Positions 1 to 10,009 of a stretch of DNA of 64,000 nucleotides are shown here, in pieces (position 1 is the stretch's first letter; every line of letters begins with the position of its first letter). The stretch is from an uncultured Verrucomicrobiota bacterium (lineage in GTDB: Bacteria; Verrucomicrobiota; Verrucomicrobiia; Opitutales; Opitutaceae): positions 1 through 64,000 of the forward strand of contig CAIUGM010000006.1 in the NCBI GenBank assembly GCA_903898675.1, written 5' to 3'. The notes beneath the pieces were generated by a model. That model worked only from the letters and a program-made list of their open reading frames with translations, searched no databases and was not told the origin of the DNA. Both the position numbers and the translations under genes were made by a program.

Positions 1-2
1 CT

Positions 3-58
3 CCATCCCTGGCTCCGGTCAGGCCCGCCAAGCCGGGCCTTCCCTACGCCAGGGATGG
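3..58. repeat. Compound inverted repeat (hairpin)
   Basis: Perfect 11-bp outer arms (CCATCCCTGGC at 3-13 and its complement at 48-58) enclose a second 7-bp inverted repeat (AGGCCCG/CGGGCCT at 21-27 and 34-40). It sits directly upstream of the truncated hydrolase. It could be an intergenic palindromic repeat or a terminator for a gene left of the window. Confidence 0.6.
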
Positions 59-141
59 ACAACCAGCGTCAGTCATAGCAACATCAACCAACCATCCAGA
101 CCGACTCTAAGGGTGGCTCGAAAAGACGGAGCCGATCACAC

Positions 142-693
142 TTGGGAATCCCGCGGGCCGACTTTTTCGGCGAGAGCTACGGGGCCAGCACCGCGCTTAC
201 GATTGCCATCGATCACCCCGAACTGGTCGGTCGCGTGGCGATCTGTGGGGCAACCTTCGGTCCGCCGGCTGAAGCGTTCAATACGGCGATGCTTCGCTTT
301 GACCAGCCACCGACGCCCGACTCCCGGGGCATCCGGTATCAGAAAGAAATGTACCAGAAAGTGGCTCCTGATCCGGCTTACTGGTCCAAGATCTGGGAGA
401 AGGTGGCGGCAATTAAATGGAATGGATTCTCGAGCGAACAGCTGGCGTCGATCCAAGCCCCCGTGCTTGTGGTGGCCGGGGACCATGATTTTGTCTGCGT
501 GGAGCACGCCGCCGCAGCCGCCCGGCGGATTCCGAACGGCGAACTCTGCGTGATCCCGGACGCCAGCCACTTCGTCCTGTTTTCCGAGCCGGAGCGGGTG
601 ATCCCGGCGGTCAAACATTTCCTGGCAAAGCCAGCGAAGCGCCTCCCGCTAGCGACCGCCGAAATGGGCTATCACCCCGGCGAAACGAGATAA
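142..693 (+). pseudogene. Truncated alpha/beta-hydrolase (C-terminal part only)
   Basis: The 183 residues match the second half of an alpha/beta-hydrolase. The nucleophile elbow GESYGA is only about 9 residues from the start, the acidic residue lies in VVAGDHDF, and the catalytic histidine is in DASHFV. The N-terminal strands and the HG oxyanion motif, normally 80-100 residues before the nucleophile, are absent. The frame is open only back to an in-frame TAG at 76-78 and those extra residues do not look like the family. The only available start is TTG at 142. I read this as a 5'-deleted remnant rather than a working enzyme. It belongs to the 3-oxoadipate enol-lactonase/esterase type of fold, but no substrate can be given. 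The left neighbour is outside the window. Confidence 0.7.
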
Positions 694-920
694 AGCCGGC
701 CCGGCACCAATCACAGGATATTCGGCCGATCACTTCTGCCGACGTCCACCGGACGCCACATCAATAACAAGGAAGAAGGCCGGCGCCGCGCGCGGCGCGG
801 CATCCGGCCCAATGCAAAAGTTCTTTGTGTGGTGAGCCTATCACACCCCTGACGATCGCTAGGTGAATCCAGCATCTCTAAACTAATCACGTTGTTTTAG
901 GGTTTTCTTCCCGGGGTTCC

Positions 921-1853
921 GTGTGTTCCGTGTGTTCCGTGGGCAATCCTTCATACGATCTTGTCATTCTGGCGGCGGGCATGGGCAGCCGGTTTGGCGG
1001 ACTCAAGCAGGTGCAGCCGGTGGGGCCGGCGGGGGAGCTCATTATCGAGTACTCCATTTACGATGCGCGGCGGGCGGGATTTGACCGGCTCGTGCTCGTC
1101 ATCCGCAAGGACATCGAGGCGGAGTTTCGCGCAACCATCGGGCGGCGGCTGGAGTCGCGGATGGCGGTGGAGTATGTGTTTCAGGAGATGGAGGGGGAGT
1201 CGCGAGCGAGCTCGCTCCCACATCAGAGTTTATCGCGGACCAAGCCGTGGGGGACGGGGCATGCAGTGCTGGCGGCGAAGGCGGCGGTGCAGCGGCCGTT
1301 CGCAGTGATCAATGCGGATGATTTTTATGGAGCGTCGGCTTACCAGGTCCTGGCGGGGCATTTTGCGGCGTCACAGGATTTCGCCATGGTGGGTTATCCG
1401 CTCAAGCAGACGCTGTCCGAGTTCGGCACCGTCAGCCGCGGGTTGTGCGCGACGGACCCGGCGGGCCGGCTGCAGCACATCACCGAGATCACCAAGATCC
1501 AGCGCACCCCGGCGGGCGGCGGCGCGTATCAGGATGCGGCCGGCGTGACCAAGGTCCTGCAGGGCGACGAGATCGTCTCGATGAATTTCTGGGGCTTCAC
1601 CCCGGCCGTGTTTCCCCAGCTCGAGCAGTTGTTCGCGGATTTCCTGGCCAGGCACGGCAACGACCCGAAGGCGGAGTTCTACCTTCCAACCGCCATCAGC
1701 ACGCTGAACGAACGCGGCGCGGCGAGCGTCGCATTGCTCAAGAGCAGCGATGCGTGGTTCGGACTCACCTACCGCGAGGACATCGAGGTCACCCGCCGCG
1801 CCCTGCGCGGGCTGGTTGAGTCGGGGAAGTACCCTTCGCCGCTGTGGGGGTGA
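921..1853 (+). CDS. Sugar-phosphate nucleotidyltransferase family protein
   Basis: NTP-transferase (GT-A like) fold. The nucleotide-binding loop LAAGMGSRFGGLKQ lies near residues 14-27, followed by the family segment TKPWGTGHAVL near residue 107 and the metal-site strand INADDFYG near residue 130. The family transfers a nucleotide to a sugar phosphate; the exact sugar cannot be told from sequence. The track start is GTG at 921, but in-frame GTGs at 930 and 939 also exist and 939 gives a tighter N-terminus (MGNPSYDLVILAAG). All these codons lie inside a TTCCGTG repeat tract. Residues about 94-101 (SRASSLPH) are encoded by a copy of the hairpin repeat seen at 31528-31584, so this part of the protein is a repeat-derived insertion. 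It stands alone, convergent with the histidine kinase operon. Confidence 0.8.
   Translation: MCSVCSVGNPSYDLVILAAGMGSRFGGLKQVQPVGPAGELIIEYSIYDARRAGFDRLVLVIRKDIEAEFRATIGRRLESRMAVEYVFQEMEGESRASSLPHQSLSRTKPWGTGHAVLAAKAAVQRPFAVINADDFYGASAYQVLAGHFAASQDFAMVGYPLKQTLSEFGTVSRGLCATDPAGRLQHITEITKIQRTPAGGGAYQDAAGVTKVLQGDEIVSMNFWGFTPAVFPQLEQLFADFLARHGNDPKAEFYLPTAISTLNERGAASVALLKSSDAWFGLTYREDIEVTRRALRGLVESGKYPSPLWG
1199..1223 (+). repeat. Half-copy of the 31528-31584 hairpin inside a CDS
   Basis: This 25-bp stretch matches the right arm of the perfect hairpin at 31561-31585 with one mismatch (24 of 25). It is translated in frame as part of the nucleotidyltransferase (around SRASSLPH). Confidence 0.8.
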
Positions 1854-1876
1854 GGCCGGGAGTCACCGGCTGGCAC

Positions 1877-3229
1877 TCACTCCGCGAGGCGGGGCAGCGT
1901 GAGGGTGAACGTGGTTCCAGCCGGGCCGGTTGAAACGAGCGCCAACTCGGCGCCGATCTGGCGGGCGAGCAGGTGACTGATGGCGAGGCCCAGGCCCGAG
2001 CCACCGGGCCGGCTGCTGTAACCGGGTTGGAAGAGATGGGCGCGCACGGGCGCCGGGATGCCGCCGCCCGTGTCCTGCACGGTCAGCGTGATGACCCCGG
2101 CGTTCTCCCGCAGCGCAACCACGACGCGCTGGCCGGGGTCGACGGCCATGATCGCATTCTGCACGAGGTTGTTTGCGATGAGGCAGAGGAGGCTGCCGCG
2201 GTGGCTGTCGACGACGGCGGCGAAACCCTCGTTCACTTCCAGCCCGACGCTTTTCTCCGCGGCGGCGGGCTGGTTGCGGTCGCGGATGGTGGCCGCGAGT
2301 TCCCGGCCGGTGAGTTCGTAATGCGCGCCGGCGCGGGCATCGCCGAGCAGGGCGACGGTTTCCTGGATCATCGTCTGGAGCCGCGCGGTGTAACCGGCGG
2401 CACTCTCCCAGGCTGGGCTGCCCGTCTCGCGGCGGGCCACCACGGCCCGCAGCCCTTCCACCGAGCCCTGCAGGCCGTGGATGAGGTGCGAGGTGATCTG
2501 CCCGACGGCGGAGGCCTTGGCGGAGAGCGTGAGCTCGAAATTCGCGCGCCGCAGCCGCTCGTTGCGCTCGGCCACGATTCGCTGCGCACGTTGCACGCTG
2601 AAGGCCGCGCCGGTCAGGACCAGCGTGATCAGGACCGCACCGACGCCGAGCGTGACGGCGGTCTGACGGTTGATGCGCCCGTCGATGCGGGCAAGCTCGA
2701 GGGACAGCGGTCGCGCGTCGATGTAGTACCGCACGTAGCCCCGGGCGCTTGTGGCCTCAACCCCGGGCAGTGGGAGCAGCACCTCGAGCACCGGCTGCTG
2801 TTCCCGGGACGCGCCCGCGAAATGCTGGTCGAGGGGAAACGCCGGGTGGTAGCGGGTCAGCGGGCCACCACCCTGCAGCCGCAGGAAGTCATCGGTCGGC
2901 AGCTCGACAAAGAGCTGGCTGGCGGGCACGGCCTCGACCGTGTTGCCGTCGCGATCAAACACGGCGACAGCGAGCATGCCCTTCTGCCGCGCACTGCTGA
3001 GGAGCGTGGTCAGCGGGGCGGGCTGGTTCGCGCCGCCGGCCGCGTCGGCCTCGGCCAGCTGCTGCAGGGCCATCGGGTAAAGCACGGCGGCGTCGCGCTC
3101 GATTATTTTCAGGTGGATTTCGCGCTGCAGGTCGGTGCGGAGCCAGCCGACCATGGCCGAGAAGATAGCGATCAGCAGCACACCCGTGCCCACGGCGGCG
3201 GCGACTTGGCTGAGGCGGGGGCGGGGCAT
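1877..3229 (-). CDS. Sensor histidine kinase
   Basis: A 450-residue membrane histidine kinase. There is an N-terminal transmembrane segment (about residues 9-29, VAAAVGTGVLLIAIFSAMVG), a sensor region of roughly 160 residues, and a second transmembrane segment (about 190-210). The phospho-acceptor region is around QITSHLIHGL (near residue 245). The C-terminal ATPase domain has an N box (NLVQNAIMAV), G1 box (DTGGGIP), F region (LFQPGYSS) and G2 box (GGSGLGL). It is the third gene of a minus-strand operon after the NtrC-like regulator and a secreted protein (24-bp gap), so it most likely phosphorylates that regulator. The signal is unknown; the sensor region facing the periplasm resembles no domain I can name. 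Confidence 0.88.
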   Translation of the reverse strand: MPRPRLSQVAAAVGTGVLLIAIFSAMVGWLRTDLQREIHLKIIERDAAVLYPMALQQLAEADAAGGANQPAPLTTLLSSARQKGMLAVAVFDRDGNTVEAVPASQLFVELPTDDFLRLQGGGPLTRYHPAFPLDQHFAGASREQQPVLEVLLPLPGVEATSARGYVRYYIDARPLSLELARIDGRINRQTAVTLGVGAVLITLVLTGAAFSVQRAQRIVAERNERLRRANFELTLSAKASAVGQITSHLIHGLQGSVEGLRAVVARRETGSPAWESAAGYTARLQTMIQETVALLGDARAGAHYELTGRELAATIRDRNQPAAAEKSVGLEVNEGFAAVVDSHRGSLLCLIANNLVQNAIMAVDPGQRVVVALRENAGVITLTVQDTGGGIPAPVRAHLFQPGYSSRPGGSGLGLAISHLLARQIGAELALVSTGPAGTTFTLTLPRLAE

Positions 3230-3253
3230 GGGGTCGGTCGGGAAACTCCGGGC

Positions 3254-4897
3254 TCACGGCGCTGCCACGCCCGCCGGCAGGGGCAGGGCGAGTTGCTCGA
3301 TCGCGGCGGAGAAGAGCAGGCGGCGCTGCTCCGGCGACAACCCGGGTAGCAGGAGCGCGACCTGGTAGTCGCGGTACTTGTCCCAGATCTCCTGCTGCTG
3401 CCGGGCGTTCTCGAAATCCTTCAGCAGGTCGTTGATCGACTTCAGGTCCGCCGGCCGGTTGGTCGAGCGCACGTAGTCGGCGAGATCCTCGCGGATGCCG
3501 GCCAGTTCGCGATTGAGCCGGTCAAGCAGGGCGCTTTGCCGGCTGATGAACTCCTCGGTGGAAACCTGGAGGTTGTGCGGACGCACGACGGTCTGGGCCG
3601 AGCTGTCATTTACCCACGAGGTCGTCGCACCGCCTGCATCCGCCGGCGCGGATACCGGTGTCGTCGCCGGGGCGGCAAGCATCGCGCGCAGCGTCTGCAA
3701 CGCCTCGAGCTTGTGGGCGCGGTAGGCGGCGATGCGCGCCATCAGGCCCGGGGGCAGGGCCGGGGCCGGGGGCAGCCCGGGCGGGTTCGGCTGGGCGGCC
3801 AGGCCGCGGCGGATGTCCTCCGCCTGTTCCTCGAGGAGGGCCAGGCGGCCCGCCTGCGCGGCAGCCAGCTGGCGGCACGCGACCCGGCGCCGGCCGGTGC
3901 CGGCCTCGGTATCGCGCAGCAGGGTGCGCAGCTCGAGTTTGAGCTGTGCCTTGTTCGCCAGGTAGGTGCTGATTTTTTCCTCCAACGGCGCGGGCAGGTT
4001 CATCCCGAGGCGGAGGCGGGCGGGTTCGGGGGAGAAGTGCAGCAGCCAGCCGGCCGCGATGCTCCCGGCGGGGGGCACACCCGAATCCGTCCCGGTGCCG
4101 ACTTCCGCGGCGGTTTCGCAGAGGAGGCCGCGCTGCCCGTCCGAGAGTTCATCCTCGAAGAAGGCGGCCGCGCGGAGCGCCGCGGCCTCGCGTCGCAGGC
4201 TCGGCGGCCGGGGCAGTTCCGCCTGGCTGTCCGCCCAGGCTTCATCCTCCGCGGGCGAACCGAACAGCGTGTTGGGCCGCAGCTCGGACTTGATTTTGGC
4301 CGCCGCGGCCTCGAGCGCGCTGAGCGCGGGGCCTTGTTGGGCGGCGAAGGCGGCGAGCTGCGGTGCCCGCTCGGCCGGGTCGCCCGCCGGCAGGCTGGCG
4401 AGCTTCGCGCGCAGTTCGTCCTGCAACCGGGTCCGCTCGGCCACATAGGCGTCGAGCCGGGCCCGCACCGACTTGGGCAGGTCGTTCGCGGCCAGCCGGG
4501 CGGCGAGTTGCGGATAAAACCAGTCGCTGACGAAGGGCGCGAGCCCCGGCGGCGCCGCTGCGCCGGGACCCGTGGGCCCGAGCAGGGAGATGTCCGCGTC
4601 CAGCGGCGGCGGCATGGGCGGGAAGAAAAAAATATGCGGCTCCACCAGCCGCAGCGCGGTGTTGTAGTAATGGTTCGACGACTCGTTGTTGAAACGGATC
4701 TGGTCGAAGCGTTCGCGACTGGCCAGCGGATCGCCGTCCGACCGGCCCTGCACCGGCGCCGCGGGCGTGGTGGCCGCCGGGGTGGCGGGTTGCGCCGTGG
4801 CGGGAGCCGGGAACAAGCTGGTGGCCAGGATCAGCGTGCCAGCCAGGAGAAGCGGCCAGCCGCGGCGGGAATATCCAGTGGGTCGGTCAGCGCGCAT
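3254..4897 (-). CDS. Secreted protein of unknown function in a two-component operon
   Basis: 547 residues with a signal peptide (hydrophobic stretch about 14-34, LLLAGTLILATSLFPAPATA, cleavage near AQPA), then an Ala/Pro-rich linker. Two similar halves can be seen. Each has a segment like F.S.WFYPQLAARLAANDLPKSVRARLDAYVAER or its relative LHFSPEPARLRLGMNLPAPLEEKISTYLANK, rich in L, A, E and R and probably helical. No enzyme motif was recognised. It lies between the response regulator (12-bp gap) and the kinase (24-bp gap) and is probably co-translated with them. Inference: a periplasmic accessory or ligand sensor for the kinase, or a target of the same stimulus. Confidence 0.6.
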   Translation of the reverse strand: MRADRPTGYSRRGWPLLLAGTLILATSLFPAPATAQPATPAATTPAAPVQGRSDGDPLASRERFDQIRFNNESSNHYYNTALRLVEPHIFFFPPMPPPLDADISLLGPTGPGAAAPPGLAPFVSDWFYPQLAARLAANDLPKSVRARLDAYVAERTRLQDELRAKLASLPAGDPAERAPQLAAFAAQQGPALSALEAAAAKIKSELRPNTLFGSPAEDEAWADSQAELPRPPSLRREAAALRAAAFFEDELSDGQRGLLCETAAEVGTGTDSGVPPAGSIAAGWLLHFSPEPARLRLGMNLPAPLEEKISTYLANKAQLKLELRTLLRDTEAGTGRRRVACRQLAAAQAGRLALLEEQAEDIRRGLAAQPNPPGLPPAPALPPGLMARIAAYRAHKLEALQTLRAMLAAPATTPVSAPADAGGATTSWVNDSSAQTVVRPHNLQVSTEEFISRQSALLDRLNRELAGIREDLADYVRSTNRPADLKSINDLLKDFENARQQQEIWDKYRDYQVALLLPGLSPEQRRLLFSAAIEQLALPLPAGVAAP

Positions 4898-4909
4898 CGG
4901 AGGGCCGGA

Positions 4910-6309
<1,400 letters not shown>

Positions 6310-6427
6310 CACCGCAATGCGAGCGATGCGCGACCGGGCTTCAACATAATTCTCCCGCGCTAGTCCGCGGGCCCCCGCGGCCGGCTGGTGGCCTGCCCCC
6401 AGCCGGATATTTCCCGCGCCATGGAAA

Positions 6428-6443
6428 TGGTTGCGTGCAACCA
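6428..6443. promoter_or_regulatory. Dyad site, probable activator binding site (UAS 1)
   Basis: TGGTTGC-GT-GCAACCA is a perfect 7-bp inverted repeat with a 2-bp spacer. It lies about 90 bp upstream of the -24 element at 6530, a usual distance for an enhancer of an NtrC-type regulator with a Fis-like DNA-binding domain. The functional role is inferred. Confidence 0.5.
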
Positions 6444-6481
6444 ACGCGCCGGCGGGCGGCGCCGCGCAAAAATTGTCGCGA

Positions 6482-6497
6482 CGGTTGCTAGCTGCAT
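6482..6497. promoter_or_regulatory. Second, degenerate dyad site (UAS 2)
   Basis: CGGTTGCTAGCTGCAT keeps the left half GGTTGC and part of the right half of the dyad at 6428-6443. The centres of the two sites are 54 bp apart, about five helical turns, so both would face the same side of the DNA. The site is weak on sequence alone. Confidence 0.35.
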
Positions 6498-6529
6498 CAG
6501 CTGAACGCTTTGGGTCCGGACGGAAACAC

Positions 6530-6545
6530 TGGCACGCCGCGTGCA
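6530..6545 (+). promoter_or_regulatory. Sigma54 (-24/-12) promoter
   Basis: TGGCACGCCGCGTGCA has the invariant GG and GC separated by exactly 10 bp and a perfect TGGCAC -24 box; the -12 box is GTGCA instead of TTGCA. It points towards the DUF3450-exbB-exbD-tonB run. A predicted start near 6557 would give a leader of about 330 nt. Confidence 0.6.
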
Positions 6546-6884
6546 GGATGTTACGTCCGCGCGGCCCGGCCCGGCGCAAAAAAATCCCCACCCCGAATGT
6601 TTTCCACCCGCGAACGGTTGCAGCGCCCGGTGTCCGTGCGGCGCTGCGTCTCCTGGTTTGGTTCCGCGCGGAGCGGCGCCGTGTCATATCGCCGGCGGGC
6701 ACCGGCGGGAAAGCACGACCTGCCGGTGGTCGCGGGCCGGCCGTTTTTGTTCGCCAATATTTCATGTTTTCCGTCTGCTGGAGCTGGACTGTTTACCCCT
6801 CATGCCCGCTCACCCCGCTTCCTGCCCTGTACCGGCTGTCCCCGCGGCCGGTACGCCAAAGAAGACCCGCTGACTTTGCCCACC
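6546..6884 (+). other. Long untranslated leader, no gene seen
   Basis: About 340 bases between the -12 box and the ATG of the DUF3450 gene. The long ORF in the track (from 6510) extends through it, but its translation has no family resemblance and precedes an obvious signal peptide, so I treat it as non-coding. No riboswitch-like structure was recognised. Confidence 0.5.
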
Positions 6885-7679
6885 ATGAACGTTTCCCTGC
6901 TTCGGAATAATCATCACCTGCTCCTGCTGGCGCTGTTGGGCGCCTGTTCACTTCGCGGGGCCGAGTCGGACCCGGTCGAGGCCGTCGAGCAGGCGGCCAC
7001 GCAGTGGGTGAAGACCCGCGCGGAGACCTCGCGCCTCGCGACGGAATGGACGCAGCAGCAGCAGCTGTTGGAATCCATGGTGAACGGGCTGACCGAGCGC
7101 GCCAAGAATCTCGAAGATAAACGCGACTACCTGGAGGCCAAGACCGCGAAGGATCGCGACGAGGTCGCCAAGCTGGTCGCGGCGAACCAGGCCTCGACCG
7201 CGACGATGGAAACCATCGAGGCGCACCTACAGGCGCTCGACGCCAAGCTGCTGCAGTTGCGTCCGTCGCTGCCGCCGCGGTTGTCGGCCGCGCTCGATCT
7301 GCCGTACCGGAGCCTCGCGGCGAAGGAGCTGACGGTGAGCGAACGGATGCAGCTTTCGATGACGGTCCTGAACCGTTGCATCCAGTTCAACCGCGGCGTC
7401 ACGTGCGAGGAGGAGGTCCTGAACCCGGCCGGCACGGGGAATGCGCAGCTACTGGATGTCATCTACTGGGGCCTGAGCCACGCCTACGCGCTCGACCGCT
7501 CGTCGGGCAACACCTGGTTCGGCTCGCCCGGGCCGGCGGGCTGGCAATGGGAACCGCTGCCGGACGGGGCCAAGCACGTCGGCCAGCTTATCGCCATCTA
7601 TCGCGGCAAGGGCGAACCCGACTTCGTTGCCATCCCGGCCCGGCTGAAGAGCGCGGCGCTTGAACCGGCGGGGAAATAA
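6885..7679 (+). CDS. DUF3450-family periplasmic coiled-coil protein
   Basis: 264 residues from the ATG at 6885. The signal peptide is roughly residues 1-26 (hydrophobic LLLLALLGACSL, cleavage near GAES). A long coiled coil follows (about 30-130), then a globular C-terminal part ending around WQWEPLPDGAKHVGQLIAIYRGKGEPDFVAIP. The layout and gene order fit DUF3450, which commonly heads TonB2-type clusters with a TtpC-like ExbB. Family knowledge places it in the periplasm as an accessory to the ExbB-ExbD-TonB motor; its biochemical role is not established. It is the first gene after the sigma54 promoter. The next gene starts 6 bases after its stop. Confidence 0.8.
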   Translation: MNVSLLRNNHHLLLLALLGACSLRGAESDPVEAVEQAATQWVKTRAETSRLATEWTQQQQLLESMVNGLTERAKNLEDKRDYLEAKTAKDRDEVAKLVAANQASTATMETIEAHLQALDAKLLQLRPSLPPRLSAALDLPYRSLAAKELTVSERMQLSMTVLNRCIQFNRGVTCEEEVLNPAGTGNAQLLDVIYWGLSHAYALDRSSGNTWFGSPGPAGWQWEPLPDGAKHVGQLIAIYRGKGEPDFVAIPARLKSAALEPAGK

Positions 7680-7685
7680 GCACCG

Positions 7686-9112
7686 ATGAAAAACTCCCTT
7701 TTCTCCACTGTCGCGGTGCTGCTCCTTGGCGCGCTCGCCCTGCGCGGCGCCGAATCCGTCGACGATGCGCTGAAGCGCGCGGCCCTCGACTATGGCCAGC
7801 GGCTCACATCGGCCAACGCCGAGCTCACGCAGACCCGCGACAAGATCGCCCGCGAGAAGGCCCCGCTGCTCAAGGCGCTGCGCGCCGCCGAGGACCGGAT
7901 CATCGCCGCCGAGTCGGCCAACCTGCAGCTCGAGACCGCCGCGGAGAAGTCGGCGGAAACCCACCGCCAGCTCGGCAAGGATGCCGATGCGCTGCGGAAG
8001 AATGAGAATTACCTGAACACCCTCGCGCGCGACAGCTTCAGTGCTTTCGACGAAGGTGTGCTGCCCGGCGAGCGGACGTTTCTCCCGGTGAAATATGCCG
8101 GACTGCGCGACGGCTTCGCGAGTCCCGCGAAGTCCGGCGCCACCCAGGGCACCACGGAAACCGCCGACCTGCTCCTGGAACGCGTGCAGCTGGCGCTCGG
8201 GGGTTTCAAGGTGGCGGGCAGCTCGCTCGTCGAGGGCGGCAGCCAGCTCGTGCCCGGCACCTTCGCCTTCGTGGGGCCCGAGACATTTTTCCGCGCCGAC
8301 CAGGGCGGGGCGGCCGGCACCGTGCGGACGCGCGAAGGTTCCGGCCAGGCCGTCACCTACGTGCTGCCCGAATGGAAACCGACGGCGGCCGAGGCGTTTT
8401 TTCAAGGGAAGATGGGCGAGATCCCCGCGGATGCGTCCGCCGGGAAAGCCCTGCGCCTGAAGGAAACGAAGGGCACGCTCCTGCAGCACATCAACAAGGG
8501 CGGCGTGGTTTCCTATGCCATCATCTGCGTCGGGCTCGTCTCGCTTTTGCTCATCCTGCAGAAGCTGCGCGACGCCGCCCAGCTCGCCGTCGACGCGCCT
8601 GCGACCATGCAGCGCTGCCTGGAGACGATCGCCAGCGGCACCACCGCCGAGGCGGCGAAGGCGGTCGCCGCCCTCAAGCTCCCGGCGCGCGAGGTGTACA
8701 CGACCGGCCTGCGCTACCTGGATGAATCGCGGGAAATCCTCGAGGAGCGGCTCACGGCCGTGCTGTTGCGCCAGCGCCTGCATTACGAGCGCTGGCTGCC
8801 GCTGCTGGCGGTCATCGCCACCGCGGCGCCGCTGATGGGCCTGCTCGGCACCGTCACGGGCATGGTGCGCACGTTCAGCCTGATCACGGTTTTCGGCACC
8901 GGCAACGCCGGCAAGCTCGCGAGCGGCATCTCCGAGGTGCTGGTGGCGACGGAGCTCGGTCTGCTCGTCGCGATCCCGACGCTCGTGGCCCACGGCTTCC
9001 TGTCGCAGCGCATCCAGAAAAGTTTGTCGCTGCTCGAGCGGTACGCGCTGGAATTCGTGACCGCCGCCCAGTCGGGCAAACCGGGCGAAGCCGCCAAGGA
9101 GCCGATCGTCGC

Positions 9113-9116
<4 letters not shown>
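7686..9116 (+). CDS. Large MotA/TolQ/ExbB proton-channel protein (TtpC-like)
   Basis: 476 residues. The signal peptide (LFSTVAVLLLGALALRGAES) is followed by a periplasmic region with a coiled coil (about 25-115) and a globular part. Then come three transmembrane segments of the ExbB type: about residues 277-295 (VVSYAIICVGLVSLLLIL), 372-390 (WLPLLAVIATAAPLMGLLGTV) and about 420-440. The conserved segment APLMGLLGTVTGM and ISEVLVATELGLLVAIP are the MotA/TolQ/ExbB signature. The periplasmic extension matches TtpC of Vibrio-type TonB2 systems, which works with a second small ExbB. Role: part of the proton-driven inner-membrane motor. It overlaps the next gene by 4 bases (ATGA). Confidence 0.88.
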
Positions 9117-9594
<478 letters not shown>

Positions 9595-9598
<4 letters not shown>

Positions 9599-10008
9599 TC
9601 GGTCGCAGCCACGGGCCCAGCCGCTTTGAGACCACGCACGTCGACATGGTGCCAATGGTGGACTGCATCATGGTGCTCCTGATCTTTCTCATGATCAGCA
9701 GCGCCTTCGTGAACGATCCCGGCATCGAGGTGCAGAAGCCCGACGTCGGCGGCACCGCGATCAACGAGCAGAACTCCCTGCTGATCGCCATTGCGGCGGA
9801 CAACCGCATCTTTTTCGACGGCCAGCAGATCAGCACCGACCAGGTGGCCGCGCTCGTGAAGCAGGCCGCCATCGGCCGGTCGCCGGCCCTGATCATCCGG
9901 GCCGACCGCGCCAGCAACCACGGGGTGTTCGCCGAGGTGTACGCCGAGGCCAAGCGCGCCGGCATCCAGCACGTGCAGTTTGCCACCACCCACGCGGAGG
10001 CCCCCTGA
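9595..10008 (+). CDS. exbD: ExbD/TolR biopolymer transport protein
   Basis: 137 residues. There is a short cytoplasmic tail, then one transmembrane helix in VDMVPMVDCIMVLLIFLM with the essential membrane aspartate (MVD), then a periplasmic domain with the ExbD pattern LLIAIAADNRIFFDGQQI ... ALIIRADRASNHGVFAEVYAEAKRAGI. It is the proton-translocating partner of ExbB that drives TonB. It overlaps exbB by 4 bases, and tonB begins one base after its stop codon. Confidence 0.92.
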
Positions 10009-10009
10009 C

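Noticed and set aside
6510-6884. N-terminal extension of the DUF3450 gene
   Set aside because: The extra 125 residues have no family similarity, cross the predicted transcription start and would bury the signal peptide. ATG 6885 is preferred.
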